Shown here piece after piece: positions 26,316-34,825 of a stretch of DNA of 45,349 nt. The position numbers and the translations under genes are program-made. Under the pieces are notes generated by a model. That model was not told the origin of the DNA and did not search any database. It saw only the letters and a list, made by a program, of their open reading frames with translations. Position 1 is the first letter of the stretch. Every line of letters starts with the position of its first letter. This DNA is from Thermodesulfobacteriota bacterium (lineage in GTDB: Bacteria > Desulfobacterota > Desulfobacteria > Desulfobacterales > JAUWMJ01): contig JAXHVO010000106.1 of the NCBI GenBank assembly GCA_034189135.1, positions 1-45,349 on the forward strand, read 5' to 3'.

Positions 26316-27419
26316 ATGCTATATGCAGTCATAATATCTGTGGTTTTTCTGTCGACATGCGGCGCTTTACTGGCATCTCTGCTGGTCATTGCTGAAAAAA
26401 AGATTCTTAATTATGGACCTTGTGAAATTGATATCAATGATAGTAATCGGCAATTGACGGTGGAAGGCGGTGTGCCCCTTTTATCCGCCCTGGCTGAAAA
26501 CAGTATTTATATACCGTCCGCCTGCGGTGGAAAAGGAAGCTGCGCATATTGTAAACTGAAGGTTAAAGAAGGGGCCGGATTTGTCGGGCCGATTGAAGCC
26601 CCGCATCTGACACCCGAGGAATTAAAAACAGGTGTACGGCTATCCTGCCAGGTTAAAATCCGCAATAATCTTCGTATTGAAATCCCCGAAGCGCTTTTTT
26701 CCGTAAGGCACTACCGCGCAAGGCTCATCAGCAAAACAATGCTAACCTATGATATTGTAGGACTGCGCATCGAGCTCATCGAACCCCGAACAATTGATTT
26801 CTTGGCGGGTCAATATATACAACTTGAATCCGAAGAATATAAAGGTAGAGAAGCCGTCATGCGTGCCTATTCCATTTCTTCAGCACCGTCTGATAACCGG
26901 CACATTGAAATTATGATTCGAAAGGTTCCCGAAGGGATATGCACCACTTGGGTATTTGACCATCTTAAGGAAGGTAAGGATCTATATTTTTCAGGCCCCT
27001 ATGGTGAATTTCATTTGACGGATACGGATGCACCGATTATTTTTATTGCCGGTGGAAGCGGTATGGCCCCCATCTGGGGCATTTTGCAAGATATGATTGA
27101 AAAAGGGATTCAACGAGAAACAAGTTACTTCTTTGGCGCCCTCACCCAGAAAGACCTGTTTTATACAAAAGAACTGGACAAGCTGTCCCGCGAACAGGAT
27201 TGGTTCACCTTTATACCCGCTCTCTCAAGAGAGGCTGAAAATTCGGATTGGCAGGGAGAACGGGGATTAATTACAGACATTGTGAAAAGGTATTTTCCGG
27301 ACACATCCTCGCACGAAGCGTATTTATGTGGATCTCCGGGTATGATCGACGCATGCGTCTCTGTGCTTAAATCGGGGGGAATGCCTGAAAATAAAATTTA
27401 TTATGATAAATTTGCTTAG
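26316..27419 (+). CDS. nqrF: Na+-translocating NADH:quinone reductase subunit F (NqrF)
   Basis: A 367-residue electron-input subunit. It has one N-terminal membrane helix, then a plant-type [2Fe-2S] ferredoxin domain (Cys70, Cys76, Cys79, Cys111; SACGGKGSCAYC), then a ferredoxin-reductase module with the FAD motif RAYSISSAP, the nucleotide loop FIAGGSGMAPI and the NADH-side YLCGSPGMIDA. It oxidises NADH and passes electrons to the NqrD/E iron centre. It is slightly shorter than Vibrio NqrF (about 408). The start lacks a strong ribosome-binding site. A small gene follows after 14 bases. Confidence 0.93.
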   Translation: MLYAVIISVVFLSTCGALLASLLVIAEKKILNYGPCEIDINDSNRQLTVEGGVPLLSALAENSIYIPSACGGKGSCAYCKLKVKEGAGFVGPIEAPHLTPEELKTGVRLSCQVKIRNNLRIEIPEALFSVRHYRARLISKTMLTYDIVGLRIELIEPRTIDFLAGQYIQLESEEYKGREAVMRAYSISSAPSDNRHIEIMIRKVPEGICTTWVFDHLKEGKDLYFSGPYGEFHLTDTDAPIIFIAGGSGMAPIWGILQDMIEKGIQRETSYFFGALTQKDLFYTKELDKLSREQDWFTFIPALSREAENSDWQGERGLITDIVKRYFPDTSSHEAYLCGSPGMIDACVSVLKSGGMPENKIYYDKFA

Positions 27420-27433
27420 GTGTTGATTTTAAT

Positions 27434-27913
27434 ATGAAAAAAAGTCCTCAGGAACAGACCCTTTTAAAAAATTTGCGGCCGTCAAAATTTTCCGCAGAAG
27501 GTTTTATCGGACATGATTCCCGGCCCATCGATGAAATTATCTCTGCTGATCTGAGAAAACTTGACCAGTTGGGCATTTCCATTCAAATTATGGTTGAAGC
27601 GTTAGAATCAGCCTATCAAAAGGCAAAACAGGCTATGGGGGGTGAAATTGAAATTCAACCCGGCGTATTCGCGTCCTTTTTCGAGTCGAGAGGAAAAGTT
27701 CCTTCTCCTTTTAAAGGAGAAGGTGTTTTTGAGAAGGGTGAAGCCGTTGTTTGCGAAAAAAAATCTGGCCAACGAATGATTATAACCCAATTGGGAATCG
27801 CACTTATCAAAAAACATCATTTTTTTCAAGGAGTAGGAAGCCGCTATCGCATCAATCCGGAGCTAGCGGCCCAATTGCTTGCATTGATTCCACCCAACTC
27901 TCAGCTCGAATGA
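27434..27913 (+). CDS. Unrecognised small protein linked to nqrF
   Basis: A 159-residue soluble protein without signal peptide, cysteine pairs in metal-type spacing, or membrane helix. It begins with a charged leader, then LRPSKFSAEGFIGHDSRPID, a helical middle, GKVPSPFKGEGVFEKGEAVV, and a C-terminal HHFFQGVGSRYRINPELA. The look is that of a compact conserved domain, but I cannot name the family. It begins 14 bases after nqrF on the same strand, so it is almost certainly in the nqr operon and may be an assembly or regulatory factor of the pump. Confidence 0.7.
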   Translation: MKKSPQEQTLLKNLRPSKFSAEGFIGHDSRPIDEIISADLRKLDQLGISIQIMVEALESAYQKAKQAMGGEIEIQPGVFASFFESRGKVPSPFKGEGVFEKGEAVVCEKKSGQRMIITQLGIALIKKHHFFQGVGSRYRINPELAAQLLALIPPNSQLE

Positions 27914-27946
27914 TCTATCGAACCACTCAAAAGCGACCCAAATGCG

Positions 27947-27974
27947 TTTAGCAATGTTCCTGAATTTTGCTAAA
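27947..27974 (+). terminator. Hairpin after the nqr operon
   Basis: TTTAGCAA (27947-27954) pairs perfectly with TTGCTAAA (27967-27974), 34 bases after the last gene of the operon. No T-run follows, so termination efficiency is uncertain. Confidence 0.4.
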
Positions 27975-28009
27975 GACAAATTGCAGTATCAAAGACTTGT
28001 TTTATAAAA

Positions 28010-28047
28010 AAATTTGTGAAGATTCGTGTTAATCTGTGGCTAAAAAA
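28010..28047 (+). repeat. Dispersed intergenic repeat (GTGTTAATCTGTGGCT type)
   Basis: GATTCGTGTTAATCTGTGGCT here resembles the reverse complement of 23205-23225 (ending TTCATTTGTGGCT). Both lie outside genes. I recall similar short GTGTxxATxxGTGGCT strings between genes in other bacteria. Confidence 0.4.
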
Positions 28048-28065
28048 TAAAAAAGGAATAACAAA

Positions 28066-28482
28066 ATGAAAACCTATAGAAAAGAACTGTTATTTGAGAT
28101 ACCCACCAGACGGGCGTTTATCAACATTACTCCACAGGTTGAGGATTGTTTGAAAGAAAGCAATATCACCGAGGGGCTGATACTGGTAAACGCCATGCAC
28201 ATCACTGCGTCTGTTTTTATCAACGATGATGAATCGGGTCTCCATCACGACTACGATGTATGGCTTGAAAAACTGGCTCCCCATGAACCGGTATCATCCT
28301 ACCGACACAATGTGGGTGAAGACAATGCAGATGCACATATGAAAAGGCAAATAATGGGTCGTGAAGTGGTGGTGGCTGTAACGGAAGGCCAACTCGATTT
28401 CGGAACCTGGGAGAGAATATTTTACGGTGAATTTGATGGCAGAAGGCAAAAAAGGGTACTGGTAAAAATAATCGGAGAATGA
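28066..28482 (+). CDS. YjbQ family (UPF0047) protein
   Basis: A 138-residue protein of the YjbQ/UPF0047 family, a compact trimeric fold with a conserved His/Asp cluster. It shows [26 protein letters not shown]-x5-NADAHMK, and [20 protein letters not shown]. Some members have weak thiamine-phosphate synthase activity, but the physiological role is unsettled. The length is typical. AAAGGAATAACAAA precedes the ATG. It stands alone downstream of the nqr operon. Confidence 0.93.
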   Translation: MKTYRKELLFEIPTRRAFINITPQVEDCLKESNITEGLILVNAMHITASVFINDDESGLHHDYDVWLEKLAPHEPVSSYRHNVGEDNADAHMKRQIMGREVVVAVTEGQLDFGTWERIFYGEFDGRRQKRVLVKIIGE

Positions 28483-28606
28483 GAAGCTTCAATGCTTTTC
28501 AATGTAAAATAAAAGCAACCGCCGCTTATTGAAATTCATTTTAAAATGATTATAATAAGTTATACACTGTGATCGGAACGTTATAAACCCATGATTTCAA
28601 TAAAAA

Positions 28607-28653
28607 CAGATCACCACATTTGGTAAAATAGAATGGATTCCGATCTGTGGTGA
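28607..28653. promoter_or_regulatory. Inverted repeat upstream of the ferritin-like gene
   Basis: TCACCACA (28611-28618) and TGTGGTGA (28646-28653) are perfectly complementary, and the overlapping CAGATC / GATCTG adds a second pairing. It lies about 75 bases before the ferritin-like start, suitable for an operator. The regulator is unknown. Confidence 0.4.
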
Positions 28654-28727
28654 AATTGTGAAATCCACATACTATTTTCAGTTTTTTACCAACTTATTAC
28701 CATCTATGAACCAACAGGAGGAAACAA

Positions 28728-29225
28728 ATGGCCTATGATTTTAATGCCGCTGAAATCTTCGAAGTGGCAATTCGAATTGAAGAAAATGGGGCCGCCTTTT
28801 ACCGTAAAGCTGCCCAGTTGCAAGCAGATGCATCCAACCAAGATTTTTTAGGAAAATTGGCGTCCATGGAAGATGTCCATAAGGTCACATTCGTTGAGAT
28901 GAAAGACCGTATCACTGAAGCGGAAAAAAGCCAAACCGTATTCGATCCCCATGGCGAGCTGTCACTTTATCTGTCCTCAATGGCAGATTCCCACGGTGGG
29001 GAGGGTAGTCCTGCTGCAGCCGATTCCCTTACCGGTAAAGAAACCATGGAGGAAATCATATCCATTGCCATCGGTCTTGAGAAAAATTCAATCCTCTTTT
29101 ACCTGGGTCTCAGGGACATGGTACCCCCGAAATTGGGCCGGGAAAAAATAGACGATATCATCAGGGAAGAACGGAAACACATCGCACAGCTGACCACCCT
29201 TCATAGAAAAATAGTGGCCGAATAG
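28728..29225 (+). CDS. Ferritin-like diiron protein (rubrerythrin-type domain)
   Basis: A 165-residue four-helix protein. Iron-ligand patterns of the rubrerythrin domain are visible: RIEENGAAFYRKAA, LASMEDVHK (E-x2-H), GLEKNSILFYLGL and REERKHIAQL (E-x2-H). There is no rubredoxin-like CxxC domain, so it is an erythrin-only protein. Such proteins handle peroxide or iron in anaerobes. GGAGGAAACAA precedes the start. An inverted repeat upstream could be its operator. Confidence 0.88.
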   Translation: MAYDFNAAEIFEVAIRIEENGAAFYRKAAQLQADASNQDFLGKLASMEDVHKVTFVEMKDRITEAEKSQTVFDPHGELSLYLSSMADSHGGEGSPAAADSLTGKETMEEIISIAIGLEKNSILFYLGLRDMVPPKLGREKIDDIIREERKHIAQLTTLHRKIVAE

Positions 29226-29912
29226 CCGGGCCTAAAAAGTGTCTTCCTAGTTATGCTTGGGCACCAAAGATGTCTATAAAAACAGTGCCTCTGAGTTCTG
29301 CTTTGAGTGTAATGCTGGTCCTTAAAACAACGCATCAACTTTTATTGAAAAACAGAAAACACCATTTTGGACCCTAATACGCCGAAACCCGGCACAACTT
29401 ATTTGAGCAGTCATTTCGCTGGCAGCTACAGACTGTTAATTAAATCCACGGTCAGAAATGTTGGTAACGACTTAACTATAGAATAAGACATCGCACATAT
29501 TGATTATGCAGGTAATTTGTTTTGCTTTTACTTAAAGGGAGTTGGAAAATTCATTCCCAGATTGTGCGTTATAACGATAATTTTATAAATGACTCAAGTT
29601 TCGCACCCCTGATTTCCGCCGTGGTTAAGACGGTAAGGGGTAAAAATAACATTTTTAAAGCGAAATCAATTTGCTGTATTTTGCAAACGGCACCGAACGA
29701 ATCCTCACATTGGATCAGGCGCATTAAAGATACAACATATTGGTTTGAATAGAGGATTAAGCATCCATGTTATATGTATGGATGGGCGCCGGCGTTAAAA
29801 TCACGGAAAGTATATTTCGCTTTTAAAATTTATTTTTATCCCTTATCGTCTATGCCGTTGAATAAACGCAAGGATGCAAAACTTGAGTAAATGATATTTA
29901 AGGATTCTGTTT
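29226..29912. other. Gap with repeats, no gene seen
   Basis: A frame at 29522-29752 is open but has no ribosome-binding site and no protein-like pattern. The stretch holds the inverted-repeat unit at 29592-29610 with a small hairpin after it (CCGT ... ACGG near 29620) and a degenerate direct copy at 29871-29889 just before mutM. Confidence 0.5.
29592..29610 (-). repeat. 19-bp inverted repeat bracketing mutM, left copy
   Basis: ACTCAAGTTTCGCACCCCT here is the exact reverse complement of 30939-30957. A degenerate copy (AGGATGCAAAACTTGAGTA) lies at 29871-29889. The repeats bracket a 1.35-kb segment carrying only mutM. Confidence 0.75.
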
Positions 29913-30731
29913 GTGCCTGAACTGCCGGAAGTGGAAACTTTAGTTGAGGAATTAAAACCCCATGTGGTGGGAGAAACAATCCGTAACATAAGCATCTTTA
30001 GATCCCTTCCGATCCTACCCCTCAAAGCTAAAGAATTCATTCGGGCGGTTGAATTCAGAAAAATTGTAGATGTGACGCGCCGTGCAAAATACTTGATTTT
30101 TCATTTAACACCTGAGTTGTGCCTGTTAGCGCATTTGAGAATGACCGGAAAATTTATTCTCACCAATCACTTGCAATCCCCGGGAAAATACCACCGGATT
30201 TGGTTATCCTTGGGGAAAAACAAGCTGTTGGTGTTTGAAGACATTCGATGTCTGGGAAAAATGGAATTGGTTAAAAATTTAGCAACCTGCCAAAAATTAA
30301 ACCGACTGGGGCCAGAACCGCTGTCGAAAAAACTAAATGCTTCCTACTTTAACAAATGCTGTAATGAAACCATTCGCCCCATCAAGGCTGTTTTAATGGA
30401 TCAAGGCAAAATTGCCGGAATTGGTAATATTTATGCCTCAGAAATTCTTTTCCATGCAGGCATCCATCCTGAACGCCAAGCAAAGTTTCTCACCCACATG
30501 GAAAGAAAGCAAATTATCCATGCGATAAAAACAATTCTTAAGAAAGCCATTCAACTACAGGGCACTTCGGTTTCTGACTTTCGACGTGTGGATAATAAAA
30601 TGGGAAAATTTCAAAATTTCTTAAATGTATATGGTAAAACAGCTCAGCCGTGTCCGAAGTGCGATCACCCCATTCAACGAATCGTCCAATACCAACGCAG
30701 CACATTTTTCTGTCCTCAATGCCAACGATGA
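29913..30731 (+). CDS. mutM: Formamidopyrimidine-DNA glycosylase
   Basis: A 272-residue base-excision repair enzyme that removes 8-oxoguanine and formamidopyrimidines. It starts at GTG 29913, giving the essential N-terminal Pro-Glu (PELPEVETL) after Met removal. The conserved Lys lies in RRAKYLIFHL; the helix-two-turn-helix region reads DQGKIAGIGNIYASEILF. The C-terminal zinc finger is CPKC ... CPQC, with the substrate-binding Arg in YQRSTFFC. Full length and apparently intact. It is bracketed by a 19-bp inverted repeat. Confidence 0.95.
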   Translation: MPELPEVETLVEELKPHVVGETIRNISIFRSLPILPLKAKEFIRAVEFRKIVDVTRRAKYLIFHLTPELCLLAHLRMTGKFILTNHLQSPGKYHRIWLSLGKNKLLVFEDIRCLGKMELVKNLATCQKLNRLGPEPLSKKLNASYFNKCCNETIRPIKAVLMDQGKIAGIGNIYASEILFHAGIHPERQAKFLTHMERKQIIHAIKTILKKAIQLQGTSVSDFRRVDNKMGKFQNFLNVYGKTAQPCPKCDHPIQRIVQYQRSTFFCPQCQR

Positions 30732-30938
30732 CCCCGACATTGGTTTTTTTCTCCTGATTTTTCATTTTGAAATCAGATGTCTGGTCTTTTTATCTAATTT
30801 CTGCCATCAGGCCGTTTTTTTTCTTATTTGCCGAGGCGGATTTAATCGGGCAAGATTCGGCAGAAAAAAATATAACTGTTTCGATTCACACCTTCAACTC
30901 CAACCGTCGCTTTAAGAATTTATGCTCCACCGTAGATA

Positions 30939-30957
30939 AGGGGTGCGAAACTTGAGT
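30939..30957 (+). repeat. 19-bp inverted repeat bracketing mutM, right copy
   Basis: Exact reverse complement of 29592-29610, lying 64 bases before the histidine kinase start. Confidence 0.75.
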
Positions 30958-31021
30958 TATAATTAAGGGTTGTATTTTTTTAAGATGTTTATTAAATATT
31001 TAAGCTATATGGAGGGGTTTA

Positions 31022-32509
31022 ATGCGGGACGATAATGAAAAGGACTATCTCCTTAAGGTTATAGATACATTTCAAAAAAGACTCATTGTAGTTTCACCGG
31101 AATTTAAGATCCTGGCTGCCAGTCATGGGACCGATGGAAAACCCAGAACTGAAATTATCGGGAAACAGTGCCACCAGGTCTTTCATAATCGTTCATCTCC
31201 ATGTATCAACTGTGCCGTTAAAGAAGCATCTAAGACAGGCAAGCCGGCCTTAATGCCCAAACCGGACGATTCTCTAGATTTAAGCCGGATGCCATGTTAC
31301 TATTCCTATCCTATCTATTCCGGAAAAGACATTGAAGCCTTTGTAAGTATAGATTTTGATCTGCCGGCCATTGGCGGGCTCGAAGAAAAGATGAAACAGT
31401 CCAATGCGCTTCTGCGGAATCTTATCCTCAGTGCGGTTGACGGTGTCATTGCCGCAGACAAAAAAGGCAAAATCCTCATTTTTAACGAGACGGCATCGGA
31501 GGTTTTTGGCTACACTGAAGATGAAGCTCTCAATCTTCTTAATATCAGGGATATTTATCCGGATAACTTAGAATATGAGGTGATGAAAAAACTCCGAAAC
31601 ACTGAAAACAGCGGAAAGGGAAAACTCAGATCATATCAGGTGAATGTGCTCTCTAAAAACGGCGAAACCATTCCGATCAGCTTAAATGCTTCAATCGTCT
31701 ATGAAGGTAAAAAGGAAGTGGCCACCATCGGTTTTTTCCACGATTTACGGGAAGAACTTAAAATAAAAGACGAAATGGAAAAGATCCAGCTTCAACTCAT
31801 GCAATCGGAAAAAATGTCTTCCCTCGGTAAACTGGCAGCAGGTGTGGCCCACCAGTTAAACAACCCCTTGGGAGGAATCACTCTCTTCACCAAGCTTGTC
31901 TTGGAGGAATACGACCTCGAAGAAGGAGCCAGGGATGATTTGCAACGCATTTTGAAAGATGCTGAAAGATGCCGCGATACCGTTAAAGAACTTCTTGAGT
32001 TTACCAGACAGACTCGAAATGTCATGCAGCCCCACGATATAAACAAATCTATTTCCAGAACCCTTTTTCTCCTTGAAAACCAGACCCTCTTCCATAATAT
32101 CGAAATAGAGAAGCAGATGGCTTCTTCACTTCCTCCTATTATGGCTGATACCCAGCAATTGAATCATATGTTTATGAACCTGATCATAAATGCGGCCCAG
32201 GCAATGGAGGGAAAGGGAAAACTGACTTTGGAAACCTGCAGGTCGCGACAGGAAAAGTGGATTAAAATAACCATATCAGACACCGGTCCGGGAATACCCG
32301 GAGATATATTACCCCATATTTTCGATCATTTTTTTACCACCAAAGAAGAAGGAAAAGGGACCGGTCTTGGACTCAGTATGGTATACGGAATTGTAGAAAA
32401 CCACGGTGGAAAAATTATGGCCAAAAACAAGCCCGGTCAGGGCTCTATTTTTATCATCGAGTTTCCCATTGCAACTCAGAGCAATAAAGGAGATCAAATT
32501 GAAAGATAG
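31022..32509 (+). CDS. PAS-domain histidine kinase (NtrB-like) with a cysteine-rich N-terminal sensor
   Basis: A 495-residue soluble kinase. Residues about 12-115 form a PAS-like domain with a CH-x-V-x-H ... PCINC pattern (Cys50, His51, Cys61, Cys64) that could bind a metal, heme or iron-sulfur cluster. A second PAS lies at about 128-245. The H-box is GVAHQLNNPLGG with His277, the N-box NLIINAAQAM, G1 DTGPGIP and G2 GTGLGLS. There are no membrane helices, so the signal is internal. A GGAGGGG ribosome site precedes the ATG. It overlaps the next gene, a receiver-kinase. Confidence 0.92.
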   Translation: MRDDNEKDYLLKVIDTFQKRLIVVSPEFKILAASHGTDGKPRTEIIGKQCHQVFHNRSSPCINCAVKEASKTGKPALMPKPDDSLDLSRMPCYYSYPIYSGKDIEAFVSIDFDLPAIGGLEEKMKQSNALLRNLILSAVDGVIAADKKGKILIFNETASEVFGYTEDEALNLLNIRDIYPDNLEYEVMKKLRNTENSGKGKLRSYQVNVLSKNGETIPISLNASIVYEGKKEVATIGFFHDLREELKIKDEMEKIQLQLMQSEKMSSLGKLAAGVAHQLNNPLGGITLFTKLVLEEYDLEEGARDDLQRILKDAERCRDTVKELLEFTRQTRNVMQPHDINKSISRTLFLLENQTLFHNIEIEKQMASSLPPIMADTQQLNHMFMNLIINAAQAMEGKGKLTLETCRSRQEKWIKITISDTGPGIPGDILPHIFDHFFTTKEEGKGTGLGLSMVYGIVENHGGKIMAKNKPGQGSIFIIEFPIATQSNKGDQIER

Positions 32510-33989
32510 TGTTGATACCACCCACATACTGGTTGTGGATGATGAAAAGGACATACGCGACGGATCTCAGCGAATTCTTTCCAAGATTGGTTTCCAAGTC
32601 GTGACCGCATCCCGTGGCGACGAAGCCCTCAATATCCTGGAAAGAGAAAAACCATCTATCGTTTTTCTCGATCTAAAAATGCCTGGCATGAGTGGAATGG
32701 AGGTTTTGGAGCGAATCAGGGAAATAGATGAAACCATACTGGTCATCATCATCACCGGATATGCAACGGTGGAAACGGCGACCAAAGCCATGAAACAGGG
32801 GGCTTATGATTTTATTTCCAAACCCTTTGACCCGGATCAAATGCGTATCGTGGTGAACCGTGCCTGGGAAAAAATTCGCCTGACCCGCGAGGCAGAAAAG
32901 CTGGAACGGGAAAGGAAAAGAACCCTGCTGGATCTGCACACCGAAAAAAGCCGTATCCATACCATTCTTGAATCTTTTCCCAATGGGGCCATGGTGACCA
33001 ACACCAGAGGACAGGTGGTTCTGATGAATCCGGCTTTTCGGCAACTCCTCGAAATAGACTCTGATTTGAAACCGGGTAACCCCATAGAAGACTATATGCC
33101 GGACCAAAGCCTTTGCAATCTTGTTAAGGAAATTTCCCAGGGCAAACATATCGATTATGATGATATCCCGGATTATGAGTTTGCTCTCTCAGACAAAAAA
33201 TATCTTCTGGCAAAAGCCCAGCCGGTACTGGGCGAAAAACAAGAATGCCTGGGTGCGGTGGTAAATGTAATGGATATCTCAGATATGAAGGTGCTGGATC
33301 AGCTTAAATCGGAATTCGTGGCAAAGGTTTCCCACGAACTTCGATCTCCCCTGTCAACCATCCATGAACAACTGGCGCTCGTTATCAGGGACATGGTGGG
33401 AAAAACAACCATGGATGACCAGCACATACTCACCCGTGCCAAGGAAAAGACCCAGGGATTGATCGCTCTGATAGGCGATCTGCTCGATCTCTCCCGCATC
33501 GAGGAAGGGATTATTTGTCACCAGCCGCAACCGGTAAAATTGGAAGAAACCCTGAAAAATATAGTGGATTTTCTGCAAACCCGTGCAAAGAGCAAGAAAC
33601 AGTCTTTAATCCTGAATCTTCCCAAAGATCCTGTTCCTTCACTGATAGCCGACCCCATTGCCCTGGAAAGCATATTTGGCAACCTGATTGCCAATGCCAT
33701 CAGTTATACCCATAAAAACGGAAAAATAAAAATAGATGTTGACCTGGCAGGGATAAACATCCGTGTAAGGATTAAGGATAACGGATTTGGCATCGCAGAT
33801 AAACACCTTGAAAAGATATTTGAAAGGTTCTACAGGGTCAAAGATGAAAACACCAGGTATATTACCGGTACAGGACTCGGCCTTCCCATAGTAAAAGGAC
33901 TGGTGGATTCTTTGAACGGTTTTATCGAGGTGGAAAGCACTCCCGGAAAAGGAACCGTTTTCACCGTTCTTCTCCCGGTAAAAGAGTAA
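32499..33989 (+). CDS. Receiver-PAS-histidine kinase hybrid
   Basis: A 496-residue protein starting at TTG 32499, chosen because AAAGGAG lies seven bases upstream and the receiver begins directly after it. Residues 8-125: receiver with VVDDE, phosphoacceptor Asp58 in FLDLKMPG, and KPF. Then a coiled segment, a PAS at about 150-262, and a kinase core with His279 in KVSHELRSPL, NLIANAISYT, DNGFGI and GTGLGLP. It overlaps the upstream kinase by 11 bases. The receiver is probably phosphorylated by that kinase, making a relay. The output is not in this gene; the free receiver (35083-35475) is one candidate. Confidence 0.92.
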   Translation: MKDSVDTTHILVVDDEKDIRDGSQRILSKIGFQVVTASRGDEALNILEREKPSIVFLDLKMPGMSGMEVLERIREIDETILVIIITGYATVETATKAMKQGAYDFISKPFDPDQMRIVVNRAWEKIRLTREAEKLERERKRTLLDLHTEKSRIHTILESFPNGAMVTNTRGQVVLMNPAFRQLLEIDSDLKPGNPIEDYMPDQSLCNLVKEISQGKHIDYDDIPDYEFALSDKKYLLAKAQPVLGEKQECLGAVVNVMDISDMKVLDQLKSEFVAKVSHELRSPLSTIHEQLALVIRDMVGKTTMDDQHILTRAKEKTQGLIALIGDLLDLSRIEEGIICHQPQPVKLEETLKNIVDFLQTRAKSKKQSLILNLPKDPVPSLIADPIALESIFGNLIANAISYTHKNGKIKIDVDLAGINIRVRIKDNGFGIADKHLEKIFERFYRVKDENTRYITGTGLGLPIVKGLVDSLNGFIEVESTPGKGTVFTVLLPVKE

Positions 33990-34006
33990 TTCAGGCCTTT
34001 TAAATT

Positions 34007-34825
34007 TTACGAATTTTCATCAAGTGCTTTGAGAAACTCCTTCGGTGGGACTTGGGTGCCTGTCCAGAGAGCAAAGGTTCGTCTTGCCTGAAAGGCAAGG
34101 GTGGAAAGACCGTCCATGAAACGAATATTTCTCGCTTTGGCCATATCCTGCCAAAAATTTTTTGTATGGCCATAGTTAAGATCCAACACAAGTTCGCATT
34201 GCGGAATTTCCAACCTTTCCACAACTGCAGCCAGTTCCGGTGATTCATCGATGCTGGAAACAGAAGTGGTATTGACCACAATATTGGCTGGAAACGGCCG
34301 ATTCGGCAAATCGTAAATCGGCATCGCGTCTCCACTAAAACGATCGACTATTTCCAGGGCCTTTTCTTTTCTTCGGCCTGCAACCATAATGGAGTCTGTT
34401 CGAAGCCAGTTTAAAATAAATACAACTGATTTTGCTGCACCGCCTGTGCCAAAAACGAGAGCCTGCTTGCCTTCAACATCAAAATCCACTTCACTGAGGG
34501 CATCCATGAAACCGATTGCATTGGTGTTGTAACCTTTTAATATGTCTCCGTCACAAACGATGGTATTGACCGCGCCAATGATATTTGCTCCTTCGGAAAG
34601 AACATCAAGAAAAGGAATGACTTTCTCTTTATACGGTACGGTGATGTTTGCGCCTGCGATATTTAAAATTCGGATACTTTGAATGGCCTGTCCGATGTCT
34701 TCCGGTTTAACTGCAAAAGGTACATATCTTCCTTTTATACCTAATCGTTTCATTACCAAGGAAAACATGTCCGGCGATTTTAAACGAAAAGCCCGCTCAT
34801 CACTTAATATGCAAAAAACCATCAT
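34007..34825 (-). CDS. Shikimate dehydrogenase-like protein with altered active site
   Basis: A 272-residue AroE-family protein. The start is placed at 34825; the frame extends 74 codons further into repeat-like sequence that does not look coding. It has the substrate-domain motif NITVPYKEKV with the catalytic Lys66, the NADP fold VFGTGGAAKSVV, and the family ending with GLSTLAFQARRTFALWTG. The catalytic Asp of the NTD motif is Asn102 here (NTNAIGF), and the shikimate-binding SLSP is RLKSP. It may be a divergent member acting on another substrate, or inactive. It is convergent with the hybrid kinase, 17 bases away. Confidence 0.82.
   Translation of the reverse strand: MMVFCILSDERAFRLKSPDMFSLVMKRLGIKGRYVPFAVKPEDIGQAIQSIRILNIAGANITVPYKEKVIPFLDVLSEGANIIGAVNTIVCDGDILKGYNTNAIGFMDALSEVDFDVEGKQALVFGTGGAAKSVVFILNWLRTDSIMVAGRRKEKALEIVDRFSGDAMPIYDLPNRPFPANIVVNTTSVSSIDESPELAAVVERLEIPQCELVLDLNYGHTKNFWQDMAKARNIRFMDGLSTLAFQARRTFALWTGTQVPPKEFLKALDENS

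Noticed and set aside
23353-27419. Operon as Rnf complex
   Set aside because: The D, E and F products carry Nqr-specific signatures, an NADH-binding NqrF is present, and there is no RnfB or RnfC. Only the B subunit is partly RnfD-like.
29522-29752. 76-codon plus-strand frame before mutM
   Set aside because: It runs through the 19-bp inverted repeat and a hairpin, with no ribosome-binding site and no protein-like pattern.
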